A stretch of DNA of 64,000 nucleotides from Cinclus cinclus (lineage: Eukaryota; Chordata; Aves; Passeriformes; Cinclidae). Positions 10,606-25,000 of the stretch are shown in pieces. How positions within the stretch are numbered: position 1 is the first letter of the stretch; the number at the start of each line of letters is the position of its first letter. The position numbers were made by a program, and so were the translations under genes. The stretch covers positions 28,490,142 through 28,554,141 of the forward strand of contig NC_085049.1 in the NCBI RefSeq assembly GCF_963662255.1, given 5' to 3'. The notes below the pieces were generated by a model that was not told the origin of the DNA, ran no database searches, and saw nothing but the letters and a program-made list of their open reading frames with translations.

Positions 10606-13600
10606 TTTAGAGGTGGATGTCAAAGGTTAAGAAAGGATAAATCTGTATTACACTGGGTAGACAACAATGTTCCACAGTCAGCCATGGTACCTGCTCTCGG
10701 CTTTTTGGTTTGTAAGGACCAATACATACACCTTGCATAGATATAGCTACATCTCTCTCTCTCTAGATTTATATTTCCCAAGTAGAAGACAGTCAGAAAA
10801 AAATCAAATTGTTATGTGCAAAGTAAATTTTCCAGTAAGTTGAAGGAATGTGCAAAGGAACACTGAGTAGGTAAAAAAAACTGAACAAAAACAAAACAGC
10901 TAAGCTTAGAGAATTATGACAGTGTGACAACTCAAATTTGAACATTCAACTGTGGAAAAGTATAAGCATGAGACTAAATACAGCCACTCCAATTTGACAA
11001 ATCTTCTGTTGTTTGCTGAAAAACAATAGACATATAATGGGAGATGCTGCTGTTAAAAACCACTTTTTTTTCAAGCTGCAGTGTATAATATCCACATATG
11101 CCAGTTACTAAAGGTTCCTTGAAAAAGTGACCTAATTTTTAAAAAAAGAGTTGACAGTAGCACAGAAAACCAAATCTGCTGCACCAAATTGTGTATGTTC
11201 CAAACCTCTTTCTGTAGTAAAATATTTAGTAGTTAGTTCTATTCTCTGCCCCAGTTAAACTTTTTTTTTTTTTCTTTTCATGGAACTTTCTTGGTTTCAC
11301 CATAACTGAGAAATAGGTGCAGTATCGTTTCATCATCTTGTTTCCAAGATAAGTAAATTGAACTCCAGTGGGAATAGGACTATGTGGGTGTTATTTCAGT
11401 CTGGAAGGAGATTTAAAACTTAAAAATGAGCTCAGAAAGAAGGCAGGAGTTGATGGAAAACAATCAACTTTTTTATTCCTGAACTGGAATTACTTCTCCT
11501 GTTGCATTATACATGAAACACAAAACTCAGCCCTTGCATCAGTTATACAATAACAGTAACATGCCTGGGATGAAGAAGTCTTTTCCTGAGGCTGACAATT
11601 GTCATTTTCCTCCTGACAGATCCATGTTAACTGCATACCCCAAACCCCAGATTCCTTCTACTGTGTTTCTAATTTTTCCTGGTTACTAACCATTTTTACC
11701 TGGTTTGTGCACTATTTTATTTCCCCACAAATAGCAGCATTAAAATTGAGTAAGTAGCTGTAATGTTGGAGCAAAGTTTCCATAATGTTTATTAGGAAGA
11801 CTATGTTCCCAACAGTTCTCTTCCTTTCTTCCTCTTCCCTCATGCTATTGCAGACAACTTCATTTAAGGACAAAAAAAAAAAAAAACAAGAGGGAAAACT
11901 AACGAACTAACGAAACAGAAAATCCCCACCACCCAGAAAACAAATCAGAAAAGCTCTTTAGGAGTTCTGCTTATGCATAGCTGGATGCTTCTTTTGTTTT
12001 GTGTTATCATACCTGCCCTCAAACAAAACAAAAACAGAAATAACAACAAAAATCTACTGAGAATAGTTTTATATTCCTACCAAATTTTTGCTTAATCAGT
12101 GCTCACTTGTAATCAGGACTCTAATTTCATAATCATTAGCACTTTTAGTTCTGGTAAACTCCTGTGTCATCATGTACACATGTCCTTTGCTTTCTTATAA
12201 TTCTCAAACCCAGCATGTAACAGGAAGGAGGAGCTTCAGTGAGGCCATATTCTCAGATTTTTAAGGGGACATTTTCCATCTTTCGCTAAGGTATTCCTAA
12301 AAATCTGCGAAGCTAGTGCTATGCCTTAGTGTTTTCCCTCAGGACTCCCAAGTACAACACAGCTGGACTAACAGTACATGTAATTATCACTGCTGTTGAT
12401 AAAGTACAAGCTTCTGAAAAGTTTAATAGGAATGAGTGACTAAGTACTTGGTATTTTAGTGATTATTTATACTTCTAGACTTTCTAATCTCATTTTCCCA
12501 GTAGCCTCTCTTTTCTTTGGTAATAATGCCTAAAACATATTTCCAATAATTTTCAAACTGAGTAGAGCTGGTTAATTCCTAGAAAAGAGACTACCTGTGC
12601 AAGCTTAATAATTCCTGGTAATGACTCTGTAATTAGACTAAATGAGAACAGGACCTGAACCCTAGTCCAGCATATTCTGAACAGACATTGAAAATAAACT
12701 TGTTTTTCCTGCTAGAATGTTAAATGAAGAACTTTCAATCTTCTACCTCATCTAAGGAAAAACACAAGATTTACTTTCTAGTCTGTTTTCTACATCTCTG
12801 TCTAGTCTTGTGCATGATGCTCCCCATGGCCTATTTTGCAAAGCAACCAAGGAAATGATGAATGGATATGTTTTGGAAGAGAAACTCAGAAATTGTAAGA
12901 TCTAGACAGGAAAATGTGAATGAAAACTGGAAATCATTTGAGGAAACTTTACTAGATGACTAAAAACCACAATTTCATAATCATGAACAAGGATATCTTT
13001 GGTTAGCAGCACCTCCTTATTAAGTGAGGAAGCAAAGGCAGCTATTAAAAATATATCAGAAAAATGGGGAAGAGGAGAAGAGGAAGGAGGCAGCAATTAT
13101 GTAAATTAGAGCCTATGGAAATATGAAGAAGGGGAAGACTTGAAAGGGAGCAAAAGACACCCCTACCTTGCAGCCTAAGGACAGTAAGGCATTTTAAAGG
13201 GTAACAGCAATAAAATAATTTCTAACAATAGTATGGCTCACTTGCTTAGCAGAAGAGTGTGAAAGTCTTAATGATTCAGGAACAGCAGAATTACTCAGTA
13301 GTTCTCTTTGTGTTTAAGGAGAATCAGGATGATGTAATTAAGCATCATGGGAATGCAGAAACACTTTCCAATCCTCACAAATAGCCATGAAAGATGTAAA
13401 CCAGCAGCCATAACGAATGAAAAAATAAACCCCAGAATGCCTAAATAGCACCAGATAAGCAAAAGAGCTGTGTGAGGTGCACAGCTTTCTCTTGCTAACT
13501 TCTAATAGCAATAAGCAAACTTTTGAGTCTAGAGGAGAGTGACCACAGAGAGAGGCAAAACAAGATGACCTCAGTAACCCCGGCTCAGCTTCTTTGATAG

Positions 13601-15649
13601 CAGAGGGCAAATAACGAGGAAGTTTGATACGGGATTCAACTAGCAGAATAGGAAAGGGAATAGACAATATTGTGCCCAGTAAAAAGTGAGGTTTGGTTTT
13701 TTGGGCATTGTTTTTTTGTTTCAGAAAATATTATTTGAAAATATTGATTGTTCTAGATGATACCCTGTCAGATTTATTGCCCTTTGCAGCCCTTAATGAG
13801 CCCCAGATGTGCTCTGCTGGCCAGGATTAGTTCATGCTATAGCTGTTTTTGGCACACTTGTTGTTGAGTGCTAGAGCTGGAACCATCCAAACTAGGATTG
13901 ACATGGTGACTGCTGCTGAGGCAGTTCAGTATTTTTATCTGTGGCATTTTTGAGCCCAAAACTGGCTTGAAATAAGTGTTATAAAAGATCCTTGCCGGCC
14001 TGGAGAGTAGAATATGTGAGAGGCAGCCTGTGACAGAGGGTATGAGGGCCAAAGGTGGCAAGTGAATGGGGCAATTGAAACTAATGGTATTTAACAAAAA
14101 TCTGTTCATATTTATTTGTGGAGATAGGGAAGGCAAGAGGGGATCATTTAGCTTTGTGTGTCACACAGAGTTGAGCCAGTGGGAACAAGTAACTTGATTC
14201 TAATCAATATGGCCATATGTCAGGTAATTTTTGCCAGGCCAGTTTGCATTGATAAGGCATGAAATAATAAGGGTTACTCTAACTATTTTTCCTATCTAGT
14301 CTTTCTAATGATTTCTAGATACAATACAAGTGAAATACAGCTTACAAGCATTAAGAACCATCCAACTGGAAAGCAGATTCAGAAATGGATTTAAGGAGCT
14401 TAATGGAAACAGCACTGAACGTGAGCTTGCTGTGGGACATGGCAGTTCTACAGTGATGACAGGAGCAGAGCTGTGTTCATGAGATTAATTTGTTTAATAT
14501 CACAATGACATGAGAAACTTGCTCACAGCTGAGAAACCTATAAAATCTGGAGAGTGCACAGAAAAAAAAAATCCATACAAATTATGAAGATAATGCTATA
14601 AAATGAGTTGCAATGGGAAACTGAAAGAGATACAGCTGTCATGCTTAAAAGAAATATTAATTCAGATTTAATTGGTATCAGGTACTAAAACAACTTGTAA
14701 ATATTGCTGGAGAATGCATACAAGCTCCCCTCTAACAGGAAGCTGAATTGAGGTTAAACTTAAATTGAAAATTAAGACAGGGAGATAACTTGCCAAGAGA
14801 GGGGGTAAATTCTTCATCTCTTGAAAATTTAAATAAAAATGCAACCCCTTCAACAGCTCCAGTCAAATACCAGTTACTGGATTTGGTACAGAAGCAGCCA
14901 AGTGGTGCAGCATCAGCCTTACTCAGAAGGCAACACTGAATAATTCAGTGATCCCCAAGGACTCCTGAGTCTCTGTTTCTCTTCCTAAACTTTTGAAATG
15001 TATTGCTGCTCACTGGTGAACTTGAGTCATCTTTGCTGCTGATTTAGCAACAATTCTACTAATCTATTTTACTGCAGGTAAAGTCAGACTTAGTCAATTC
15101 TTCCGTTTAATCAAGTAACTATTTTTCATCTTTGTCCAAACAGATCTGTGGGATCAGAATATTGATTACAGAAAGTGTAAATTTAAGAGATTCCAAAATC
15201 AAGGGTGTTTATAAGGACCTTGCCATGCGATGATGACAAAGTGCATTTCTCTTAACACTGGATATTTTTTTTAGAAAAGCTGTATTTCCCTGCAGTGACT
15301 TTTCTGCTTTTGCATAACTTTCCGACAGAGAACATTCTAAAATCTCTGCCATAGATCTGTATCTTTTACTAATTTCCTCTCCATATATAATCAGCAATGG
15401 CTTTAAAAGACAATAAATTGTAGAGTTAAATAGAGAGTAAAGGCAGTGCATCATTCAGATCTGGTTGTGTCCTGACATCAAAAGTTTCTTTTGTTGAATT
15501 GGTTCACCTAGCTACAATGAAATCCCGACGATGTAAATGGTGGGTGAGCAGGATTATGCAAAACTTCATTGGGTTTATGTTTTATGTTTCGAATGAATGT
15601 TATGAATGTGTTTTATGTTTTGAGTTTACTTTTAAGGAAGGTGTTGACC
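10606..15649. other. Non-coding stretch, no gene recognised
   Basis: AT-rich DNA with homopolymer runs (T12 near 11265, A16 at about 11871-11886) and an AACTAACG duplication near 11900. Minus-strand frames at 13338-13667 and 13837-14136 (about 100 codons) have no recognisable domain. No exon, RNA gene or transposon was recognised. Confidence 0.6.
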
Positions 15650-16082
15650 TGTTGGTACAAGTCCAGAGGAGGCCACTAAATTGATCACAGGGCTGGAGCT
15701 CCACTCCTGTGCAAACAGTTGAGAGAGCTGGGGCTGTTCAGCCCGGAGAAGGGGCTGGGTAAGCCCTGGGGCACTTTGCTGCACATAAAAGGGGCCCATG
15801 GGGGAGTGGGAGAAGGACATTTTCCAAGGGCATGCATTCCAAGGGATAGGACAAGGGTGAAGTGCCTTAAGCTGAAGGAGGGCAGGTTTACAGTAGATAC
15901 TAGGGAGAAATGACTTACTATAGGGATGGTGAGGCACTGGAACAGGTTGCCCAGAGAGTTTGTGGACTCCCCATCCCTGGAAATGTTCAAGGCCAGCCTG
16001 GATCTAACCTGGTCTAGTGGAATGAGACCCTGCCCATGGCAGTGGGGGAGGTTCCAGCTCTATCCTTTCCATGATTCTTTGA
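15650..16082 (+). mobile_element. CR1 LINE fragment, 3' end
   Basis: About 430 bp in sense orientation. It shows the diagnostic order GTCCAGAGGAGGCCAC, GAGAGAGCTGGGGCTGTTCA, GATAGGACAAGGGTGAAG, GGTGAGGCACTGGAACAGG, TTGCCCAGAGAGTTTGTGG, CCATCCCTGGAAATGTTCAA, CTGGTCTAGTGG and the terminal CCATGATTCTTTGA, which is the 3' octamer tail. A stretch around 15770-15800 departs from consensus. The element is 5'-truncated and holds only the end of ORF2 and the 3' UTR; overlapping frames of 64-101 codons are not genes. Confidence 0.95.
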
Positions 16083-19000
16083 AGAGGAAAACCTTTTGAA
16101 AGGGGCTGATCATTAGTATGTGCTGGAGCAGTGTGGGTAGTAGCTGGTTTTAGCTGGTGAATACCCAACCCTTGCTGGTGTTTACCTGCAACAACCTCCA
16201 TTACGTGCTCTAGCAACCATCGCTGAATTTCTTGTAGTGTAGTTAAAATTTCCTGTTCATCTGGAAATAGCTTGCATCTCAACCAACAGTTACATATAAT
16301 CAATAATTACATAGTAGATAGCTGTGTTTAGATCTTCCTCTGTTTCTCAAGATCAAGAAAAGAAAACATTTTAAGCAGAAAATCTCAGTCCTCCACACAA
16401 CAGTCTCACAAAGTCTGAACTCCTCTATTTTATTAATCAGTGTATTATAGGCACAAAGTGTTTGTTCAAGATACTTTGTTAGGGTTTGGAATTTTCTCCG
16501 TTTGCCAAGACCACACACTCAGTGGTTCTTACTGCACTAGAATTGCATAATCCAGGGAGTATGGATACTATTGGGATAGCCAATGCCTTGACACTGAAAA
16601 CTTAACCAGAGAGTGTCCAAAGCTGATCCTGTGAATCCCTGCAGCCTGAGGTGAGCAGCCAAGCTTTTCAGCAGAAACCTGTAACTGATCCAGATCTTGT
16701 GTGGCTCAGATCCAGAAGAGAGAGTAACATGCGCTCATTACTTGGTTACATTCCCTTTTTTGGTTTTTTTCTGATCTGGAAAGATGATGCTAAGTGCTTC
16801 AAAATTGTCTGGGAAAGAAAAGTTAAAAGGGAAAAATATCCTGTATTGTGTTGAGAGAAAATGTTTCAACTACTCAAAAAATACCTTAGATATTCTGCAA
16901 CATAAAATAGAGGGTCAATCAAATACAAAATGAAGAGCTATTTCAACGTGAAAAGATTAAATATTTCATTCTGAAACATTTAGATGGAAAACTTGCACAA
17001 ATTTTGGTTTTCTCAACACAGTTCAAAAAGATTCATTAGGACATTTTCCAGTGGAAAGCTATTCCATATCAAGATTTTTATTCTGACTAAAACTTAGAGA
17101 TGAGTTGTTATATTGCTGGAAGTAGATGTTAACAACACTTGTTCAATATTTCATCAGCAGCTCTTTCAGGACTCTGAGCTGTCTGAAGGAAAAAAAATAT
17201 AAACCCAAAAAACCTCCAGATTTCTTGTGAAATGTTCATATGTCACAGTTGTCAAATTGGCAACAGCAACACCAGAATATATTTGGAAACATGGATTTTT
17301 TTATTTTTTTTTGTTTGTTTGTTTAAAAGGAACTCACCATTCAAAAAAGAAACTATAAAATCATTCCAGACTACAGGGGAAGAAGTAACTTCCCTTATGG
17401 CCAGCTTTGTAATGAACCCAGATTGTCCACATGAGTAGCCCCACCTGATAATATTCATGTTCCATGGTTTGCAGATCATAACCAAAAAAGAAAATGGAAA
17501 CCTTTGAATAGCTGCTGCTCAGGAGAATATTCATTAATTTAGATCACAACTCAGCAATGTGGTTCAGAAAACCTAGTCCAACAGTTGGAAACACATTGAA
17601 AATGGTTTAAATTTTTCCTTGTTTTTTTCACCCTGGCAAATATATCCAGAAAAACAAAAAGACTGCTGGATGATTGCATAGAGACATTGAATGCGTGCCA
17701 CTGGTGAATAATAGCATATATAGTGGACACTGATTCCAAAAGAAATTTTAATGTGTTGAGCTATCAAATTATATTTTGGCAAAAAAACTTGGTGGTTAGC
17801 ATTGCATTTTGTGGTCAAATGATGTCAGCCTCTGTGGACCAGCTGGGTCTACAGAATGAAGAATTAAGGGCTTGCTATCAAAAATACCCTGTCCCTGTGG
17901 ATAGTCAGGTCACTGGAATGTTAGCAAAATCACTGCAGTGGATCTCAGCTTTTCCAGCTACAGTTGGGGTAAGAGATGGCTACTGCTGCAAACAGAGCAT
18001 GAGTACTTTTCAAAATGCATTTAATCCCTTGAGTACACCTAGAAAGGGAGGGGGAAATGGAGAAAGCATTTCTTACCTCAGCTGTATATTTGGCAGTTAA
18101 ATGAACAAGCAGCCCCATTTGGACTACCTTGTGTTTCTGGGCAGCTTGCAAGTTTGCACTGTCAGGAATATATTTTTGAACTAACTGAGAAAGCACTGCC
18201 TTGTGGAAATGACATCTTCATATGAAAGAAATTATTGCAGGTACCTGGAAAAATGTGCAGGAAAGGACCTTGCTGGCAATCCTTTTCCTTTGGGAATCCA
18301 GTATCCCAGAGAAAGACACACCACAATGAAATCTTATCATAGTCCAGTAATAGTCTAATCCAGTGCAAATGGTTTTCATTCCATTAATTTCTTTCCATGC
18401 CAAAGACCTCCCCCCAAACAATTTCTGCTACTGTGGCAGGAGGATATGCAACATGCAAACCCTCCAGATGTGTTTGAAAGTTGCTGAGGAGTAAAGCAGA
18501 TACTGCTCCACCACCACTTCTCCCCAGGACCCCACATACCACAATCATCTTTAGAACGAGTTTTCGGTCAGCGTCCTGTTGTGTCTTGACACTGAGGAGC
18601 CAGGAGGAGATGATCATTCCAGTGGGAATGTTTACTGTGTCTTGAGGATGTCCCAGCTGAAATGGTTTAACCATCTACTTCCAGCATCCCTTCATCAAAG
18701 TCAATCAGAAAAAGATCACGTGGCTCCCTGTGGAACCCCTCATGATGGGGACAGGGTTGAATGTGCCTTATTTGCCTAATGCCTGCCTGCAGGCCTGCCC
18801 CTACTGCTGTGCTCCTTGTGCCCATGCTTCATTCTGCCACTGCCTCCAGGCTCATCATCCATCTCATCCATCTCCTCTTACTCACATCTCTGCCTGTTTT
18901 CCATGTTGCCAAGTGTTCTTGGGGGCATTGGTTTGGTACAGCAAGTAATCTTGTGTGCTGCTATTTTGTATTTATTATTAGAAATTCTACAGGTACAAAG

Positions 19001-22000
19001 AGATTAGCAAGTCTTGGTAGCATAAAGGAGTGAACAAAGAGAGAACTTTTTTTGGGGGGAAGAAAACTATTGATGCAACCGAATCAAAGTTGGCATCAAA
19101 TTTCATAATTCAAAACTGCTATCAAAGCAGGCTCAAAGGAATCAGGAAAATAATAAATCCCTACAGAGTACTGAAGTCAAAGTTAATCACATCTTTCTGA
19201 ATAACGAGTTATTAGGAGAAATGTTGCCTTAATCAGGCTGAGATGAGTTATCACCCCTGCCATTCAGCAGTACTATTAAACTCCCCTTGTAAAGGCCTAG
19301 ACTAATATCCAGCAGATGTGGCAGGCTGACCCTTGTAAATCATCTTCTTCCTACAATAAGAGTAGCCTTATTGGTACTGATAACAAAGTGGGACTCATTG
19401 AAATCTGCTTTAGAAATAGAAAGGGGAAGCGGGGGGGAGCTTTTCCTAACTTAAGTAAGATGGAGAATCCATTTTCCTTTCATTTCCATTCACAATAAAG
19501 AGAGTGTGACTCAGGATAGCTAGGAACACCCCATGAGCTGAAAAGCTGGATACCTTTTAGGAATTCAAGTGAAAGAGAACGAAAGGCTTTGTAAGTGCCA
19601 GCTTCATGTGTCTCTGGAGTACTTCTTGCTTTGTCTCATATAAAAGTCATAAGAGGGAATTTATCATTTTAAGCTCAAGTCCCCTCAGTGACCACAAATA
19701 GAGTCAAAATATGAATCTGCTTTGTAGCCTCAGGAGAGAGGTCCCTTTCTTATAGAGTGGAGGTTGAAGAGTTCCAGATGTCCTCCAGGTTTATAGGGAG
19801 AGGTACTGAATGTAAATCATGCCTTTCTTTTCGACCCCTGTGGGTTTGGCTGGAGATGCAAATGTCCTTGCTGTTTTACACTTCAGATATTTAGCAATGC
19901 TTCTCACACCAAGAGAAGTTTTAAATCAGCAATTTAAAAACCTGAAAGAAGAAAGGCTTATACCCATGTTATTCTTAATTAGTAAGCCAGAGCAATTGTG
20001 TGTAACTAAATCAGAGCCTGGAGTGAGAATTTTGCAGGAGTTACAAAGTGATGATTAATCCCTAAATGAGGATTTCTCTCCTGTTCTTTAAAATCAGGGG
20101 TTGTTCTCCCTCTTAACAGAGGAAAAATCTTTGTTAAATTATGTTTGCCATACCCTACTGGCAAGTATTCTGGCAAAGACAAAAACTATTGTACTATTAA
20201 TGCATCAAAATTAATTATGCCAGTATAACTGGTTATCTTTGGCACAAGTACAGAGCTTGAGGGACCAGACATGGCGCTGCCCTCTTTGTTACCATCGTAG
20301 ACAATTATGAAAGGAGTACAGATCTGGACTTGCATAACTCAAAGCAGTTCTTACCAGACTGTAAATTTCCAGGTTAAGAGTAAAAGAAGTATTCCTTTCT
20401 CAAAAGCTGTCGTTTAGGACCCAGAAGGAATCTGACCCACTTGCAGGGAGAAAAAATTGCAGTTGAAAGAGATGTGATCAATATTGTATTACAAAGGAAT
20501 TTTCACAAACTACTCTGAAAAATTCACTTGATGTGCACTTACCCTGGTACAAGATGGTAAAATAACCTAGGTATGGCACAAGATTGGTATTTTTAGCTTG
20601 AACTTCTCTGGCCATATCTTCTGTATTTGGGGCTGAGCATGCAAGCAAAATAGTGAGCTGCTTCTGTGAGACTGCAGTAAACTCTTCAGCCTGGGTAGGG
20701 TGGGGCAGTCTAGGTAAGATGGGATTTGTTGCTTTAGACAGCTGCTTTTCTTGAAATTGAAGCTTGGTCAAATTATGATCATTTAAAGGTACAGCAAGGT
20801 AAACAAATAACATCTGGGATGTGGAAGTATCTTTTCTACTTGCCAAAAATGAAAAGCACCTCTTTTGGTAACCCCATGGGTGCAAGGCTGCAGAAACTCT
20901 GTCAAGAAGTGGCAGGTAACAGTGAGCCTGATACATAAAGAATATCAGCAAAATATTCAGTAGGGTTTGGTATGTTGGGTTTGGTGTCTCCTGATAACAA
21001 AGGAACTCCTTCAAACTTATCTGCAGAGCTGCCTGCAGTCAGTAGTTGCAGCACATGTGAACAGCGTGCCAAGCAGCGTGCTCTTTGTGTGTGCCAGATG
21101 TAAGCAAGCAGTGATTTATGTGTGCAGATGCCTCTAGGAATACGTGCACATGGGCTCGGGGGGAAATTTAACACAAGAGCTTTTGAAAACTTCAATTCCG
21201 AGTTGCTTCACACGTTTGTTCTTTCACATTAAAACAGGCTCCACTTCTGAGAAGATACAGAGTGGAACTTCACAAGAAGCCGAGGGGATAAAGGTTTTAG
21301 CTCAGTAACAAATAGAGGTGAGTGCTAGTTAGTCATCTGCTAAGTTTTGAAAGCAGATAGCTGGACAATAAATTGCAAAATATTCTTTTAACACCACAAA
21401 AATTTCTCTAACGTCTGACCATAGCTATAAGGCTGTTCAAAAGCAGAATGTGAGAAGATGGGAGAAGTTTGGTTTCTCAGAACTTAGCTTCCAAATACAG
21501 CTGCTAAGACCAGTTTGCAAACTTTGAACCTGTGTCTAACAACAGCAGTTGCACATCTGTCACCTCTGTATGGGAGCTGAGTGCCAGAAGAAACAAGTGC
21601 ATGTGCATTTGTAAGGAGGCAAAAACACTCCAGTAATGCTGGTATTGAAGGTCCTTTAAGGATTCTGACCAGGTGCCTTCCAGGTCTAGGGCAAGCAAAA
21701 CTGGACAGAGAAAATGGTCTTGAATGCTGCAGTGACTCATGATGCTTGGTGAGCTTCTCTGTATTTTAGTTTAGTGATAGATGCTGTTTCAAGCCACAGG
21801 GAAGCCACGTGGGTAAATCTGATAGTGAGTAAAGCATTACACAGCTCCTAGAGGCTGTGATGCCTTGCCATCATGGTATGTTCAACCCATAAAAGCTATT
21901 CCAGTTGTGTGTCATCAATTCTAATTGCCCCTCTTCATTCTTCTGTGGTATTGTATAATACAGCTCTAAGAGACCAGAATTATATTCTCTCTTCTGCATT

Positions 22001-25000
22001 TGGAGCTGAATACAACTTCTGAATTACACCAATTATTCTACTAATCTGCTTCCTGATTTGGCTGAATTATCTCAGAAAATAGCTATGGTCAACAATAAGA
22101 AAAATGTGAAACTAGCAGCCACAGAGTATCTTCTGTTCAACTCTGAGGGTTACACCTTGTAGCTATGGTGATCTAAGAGTCCAGAGCAAATGCTCCTGCT
22201 TTAAGTCTTGTGCTCTCTTGCACTTTTGCTTTCCTAAGACTCTGTTCTGAGCCAATCCAGTTCAGTAAGATAAGCTAAATTAAAATACATAAATAAAAAT
22301 GTAAAACATCCCCCAAAACCAACAACAGCAACAACAAAAACAACAAAACAACTTTAAAAGAGACCATTTTTTTCCAGCTTTAATGAGCTGAATTGTCTGT
22401 GAGAAGGGTTTGGTAAATTCCAGCGAAAGGGCAAGGTGGGATGTGTCTGGGAGCAGGAGATAAGGAAGGGAGCAAAGGGTCATAGGCTGAAGTGGAGCAG
22501 GGCTTCCCTCTTTTGGGAGCAGCAGGCTATTAGATCATCCCCATATCTAATCTTTCTGCTAGTTAGTCACTGATGAGACTGGGGGTGTCTCAACAAAACC
22601 TTTGTTGCTATTGTTGTTATCCTTATGACACGGAGGAGACATGACTTGTTTCTCATAATTTCCTTCAAGTAAGCAGTGAGCAGGAATTCCAGGGTCTCTG
22701 TGCTCCAGGCACAGACAATGACTACTCAACAGCTTTTGCTGTCTGAGGAGAGTGCTGTGCTGGGAAATAAGAGTGGTGTTGACTCTGAAAGTGGCTACAA
22801 AGAGCAAAATGTAATCCTCATGTGAAATATGAACTGAGAGACCCTGAGGAAAAGAACCACTTATCTCAATATATGCTGCTCCTCTTAAGGTGACTTAGGT
22901 AAGGTCAGGGCAGCAACATTTGATGATTATGTTCATGCCAAAAAGTCATATGCAATCCAATTCATCCATAAAAACTGTTAATGATGCAGTAGAAGCTGTA
23001 TGTCACTGCGGGTTTTGCCACTGTGACGCCACAAGCAACATCTTCACAGTATGGCATACGAAATATAGGCTGAGATTCATATGTGGCCCAAAGTGATGCA
23101 GAATTTCAGATTTTGTGAAAGGCAGCCACACAGTGGAATGGCTCCCCTGCAGAGATGGGCTCACAATGCAAAGTGAAAGTCTGGATCCAAAACTTCTAGC
23201 AGTTCACATACAGCTTACACCGATCTCTGACCTCCAGTCCATAATTTTTCATTCACTTATATATGGTCATATAAATATTTAATGTCCAGACTAGTCTCAA
23301 AAAACATACCAGAGCATGCCAAGAAGGAGTCGAAGCAGAGTACATAGAATTTCACATTAGAGTGAAGTAGCTGTGAATGAACACAGCAAGTGCTCTGTGT
23401 ATTTGCACAGTGTAATCATTGGAAACTTGATTTGTATACAGGTGCTCAGATTGTGTATGTGGAATGTCAGCAGCTGATTTACTGAAAACATTTAAAAATA
23501 TATTACAATGCCCATGTAAGTTTGCCATGAAGAATGCTGGTAAACTTGCCTATACATGTTAACTCTTTTCTGTGTGTCCTCCAGAGTCTGTACACAATAA
23601 CCTATTTTCTACATCACTAAATAGTGGCAATACCTTTGGAGCATTGGTTTTATTCACCTCTCCTCAAGAAGCTTGTTCATCATTTGCAGTGAGCCTTAGA
23701 TAAAAGACTCTTCATCTATGTAAAATATTATTATTGTTGTTGTTGTTAGGCTAGTGTTTTTAGAGAGTTTTATTGGAACCTGATGTCCTGCCAAAAGTTA
23801 CACCCTGGGAATCTTTCAACAACTGTTCCTGGGTGTTCTGTAGATTACTGCTGTTTTCTCATACACTGTCCCTACATTCTCAGATTAGAAAAACGTCCTT
23901 CCTCTTCCCTCTGTGAGAAGAACTGCTGTTCTGGCTCTATATTAAAGGATTAGGATAGTGTTTTTTTTCTGGTGACTTATTATTCAGGTTGTGTTTTGTT
24001 TTCTCACTAACCCTTTTGCAAAACAGGTTCAAAATGTAAAATAAGATTGATGTGTGAATGATCTTATAGCATTATGCAAATGCTTTGCATAGCTGAGAAT
24101 GGCCAGTTAAAGGAGGACTGGTGGAAGATTTGACCCAGACATTCAGTCAGCAACTTTCAACCCTGCAGAGACAAAGAACCTTTAAGAGCTAACTTCATAA
24201 TGAGGAGCTATAGTACAGCGTGGCAGAAATTAAAGGGAGGCCCAAATCCCCCTAGTGACAATTGTGTTTTTCAGAGGTCTCCTGAGTAGAGGTTGCCTTG
24301 AGAGACCTTTGGAAAGGGGTATAGCAAATGAGGCTTTCCTAGGAGACTGTACTGGGGAAGCAAATACCTCAGAGCCAGAATAGGAATGGGAGGAGATTAA
24401 AGCAGGATAACCATTTCTCTGAAAATTGAATGCCCAGATTCTGCAAACACAGTCTTGTTCTGAAGAAAGCATTCACATTCAGACACTGAACATGTTGAGT
24501 TTTTGGAGTGGGAGAACAAAACTTTGCAGGAACTGAAGATTCTTATGTTTCCTTTCTCACTGTACCTAGTGTTTATCCTGTAGTTTCTCCCTACAAGATG
24601 GCCAAGGGACAGAAGAAGTGGGAACCATTGGTGCAGAGCAAATGCCCTGGATTTCAAGTGGGGTTCACTCAGAAAGTATTGTGTACTAAAGCTGGATTCC
24701 TGTAAGGGGATAGCCAGAAAGCTGTGTCCAAACTAAATCCTAAATGTTTGAGGAGGGATGAAAGAGATAGGAAGGAAGTAAAATCCTGGATTATATAGGG
24801 CAAACTGGGCACTGGATGACTGTGTTTGAAGGGCAGTTGTGGTGGTCTTTATTTGACATGGGCTCGGACAAATGGCTCATATTGGCTCCCAGTTTTAGCT
24901 ATGCACTGAAACATTTACAATACATAGCATGAAATGATTGTGGAGTTTATCCCTATAGTTTATTCACTCCTCATCACACCCATCCCTTCTGGGTTTCTGC

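Noticed and set aside
15632..15990. Frames of 64-101 codons
   Set aside because: They lie wholly or largely within the CR1 3' end.
20478..21014. 178-codon minus frame
   Set aside because: No recognisable domain, and the length is compatible with chance in 64 kb. No CpG island or clear splice context nearby. Worth a homology search but not callable.
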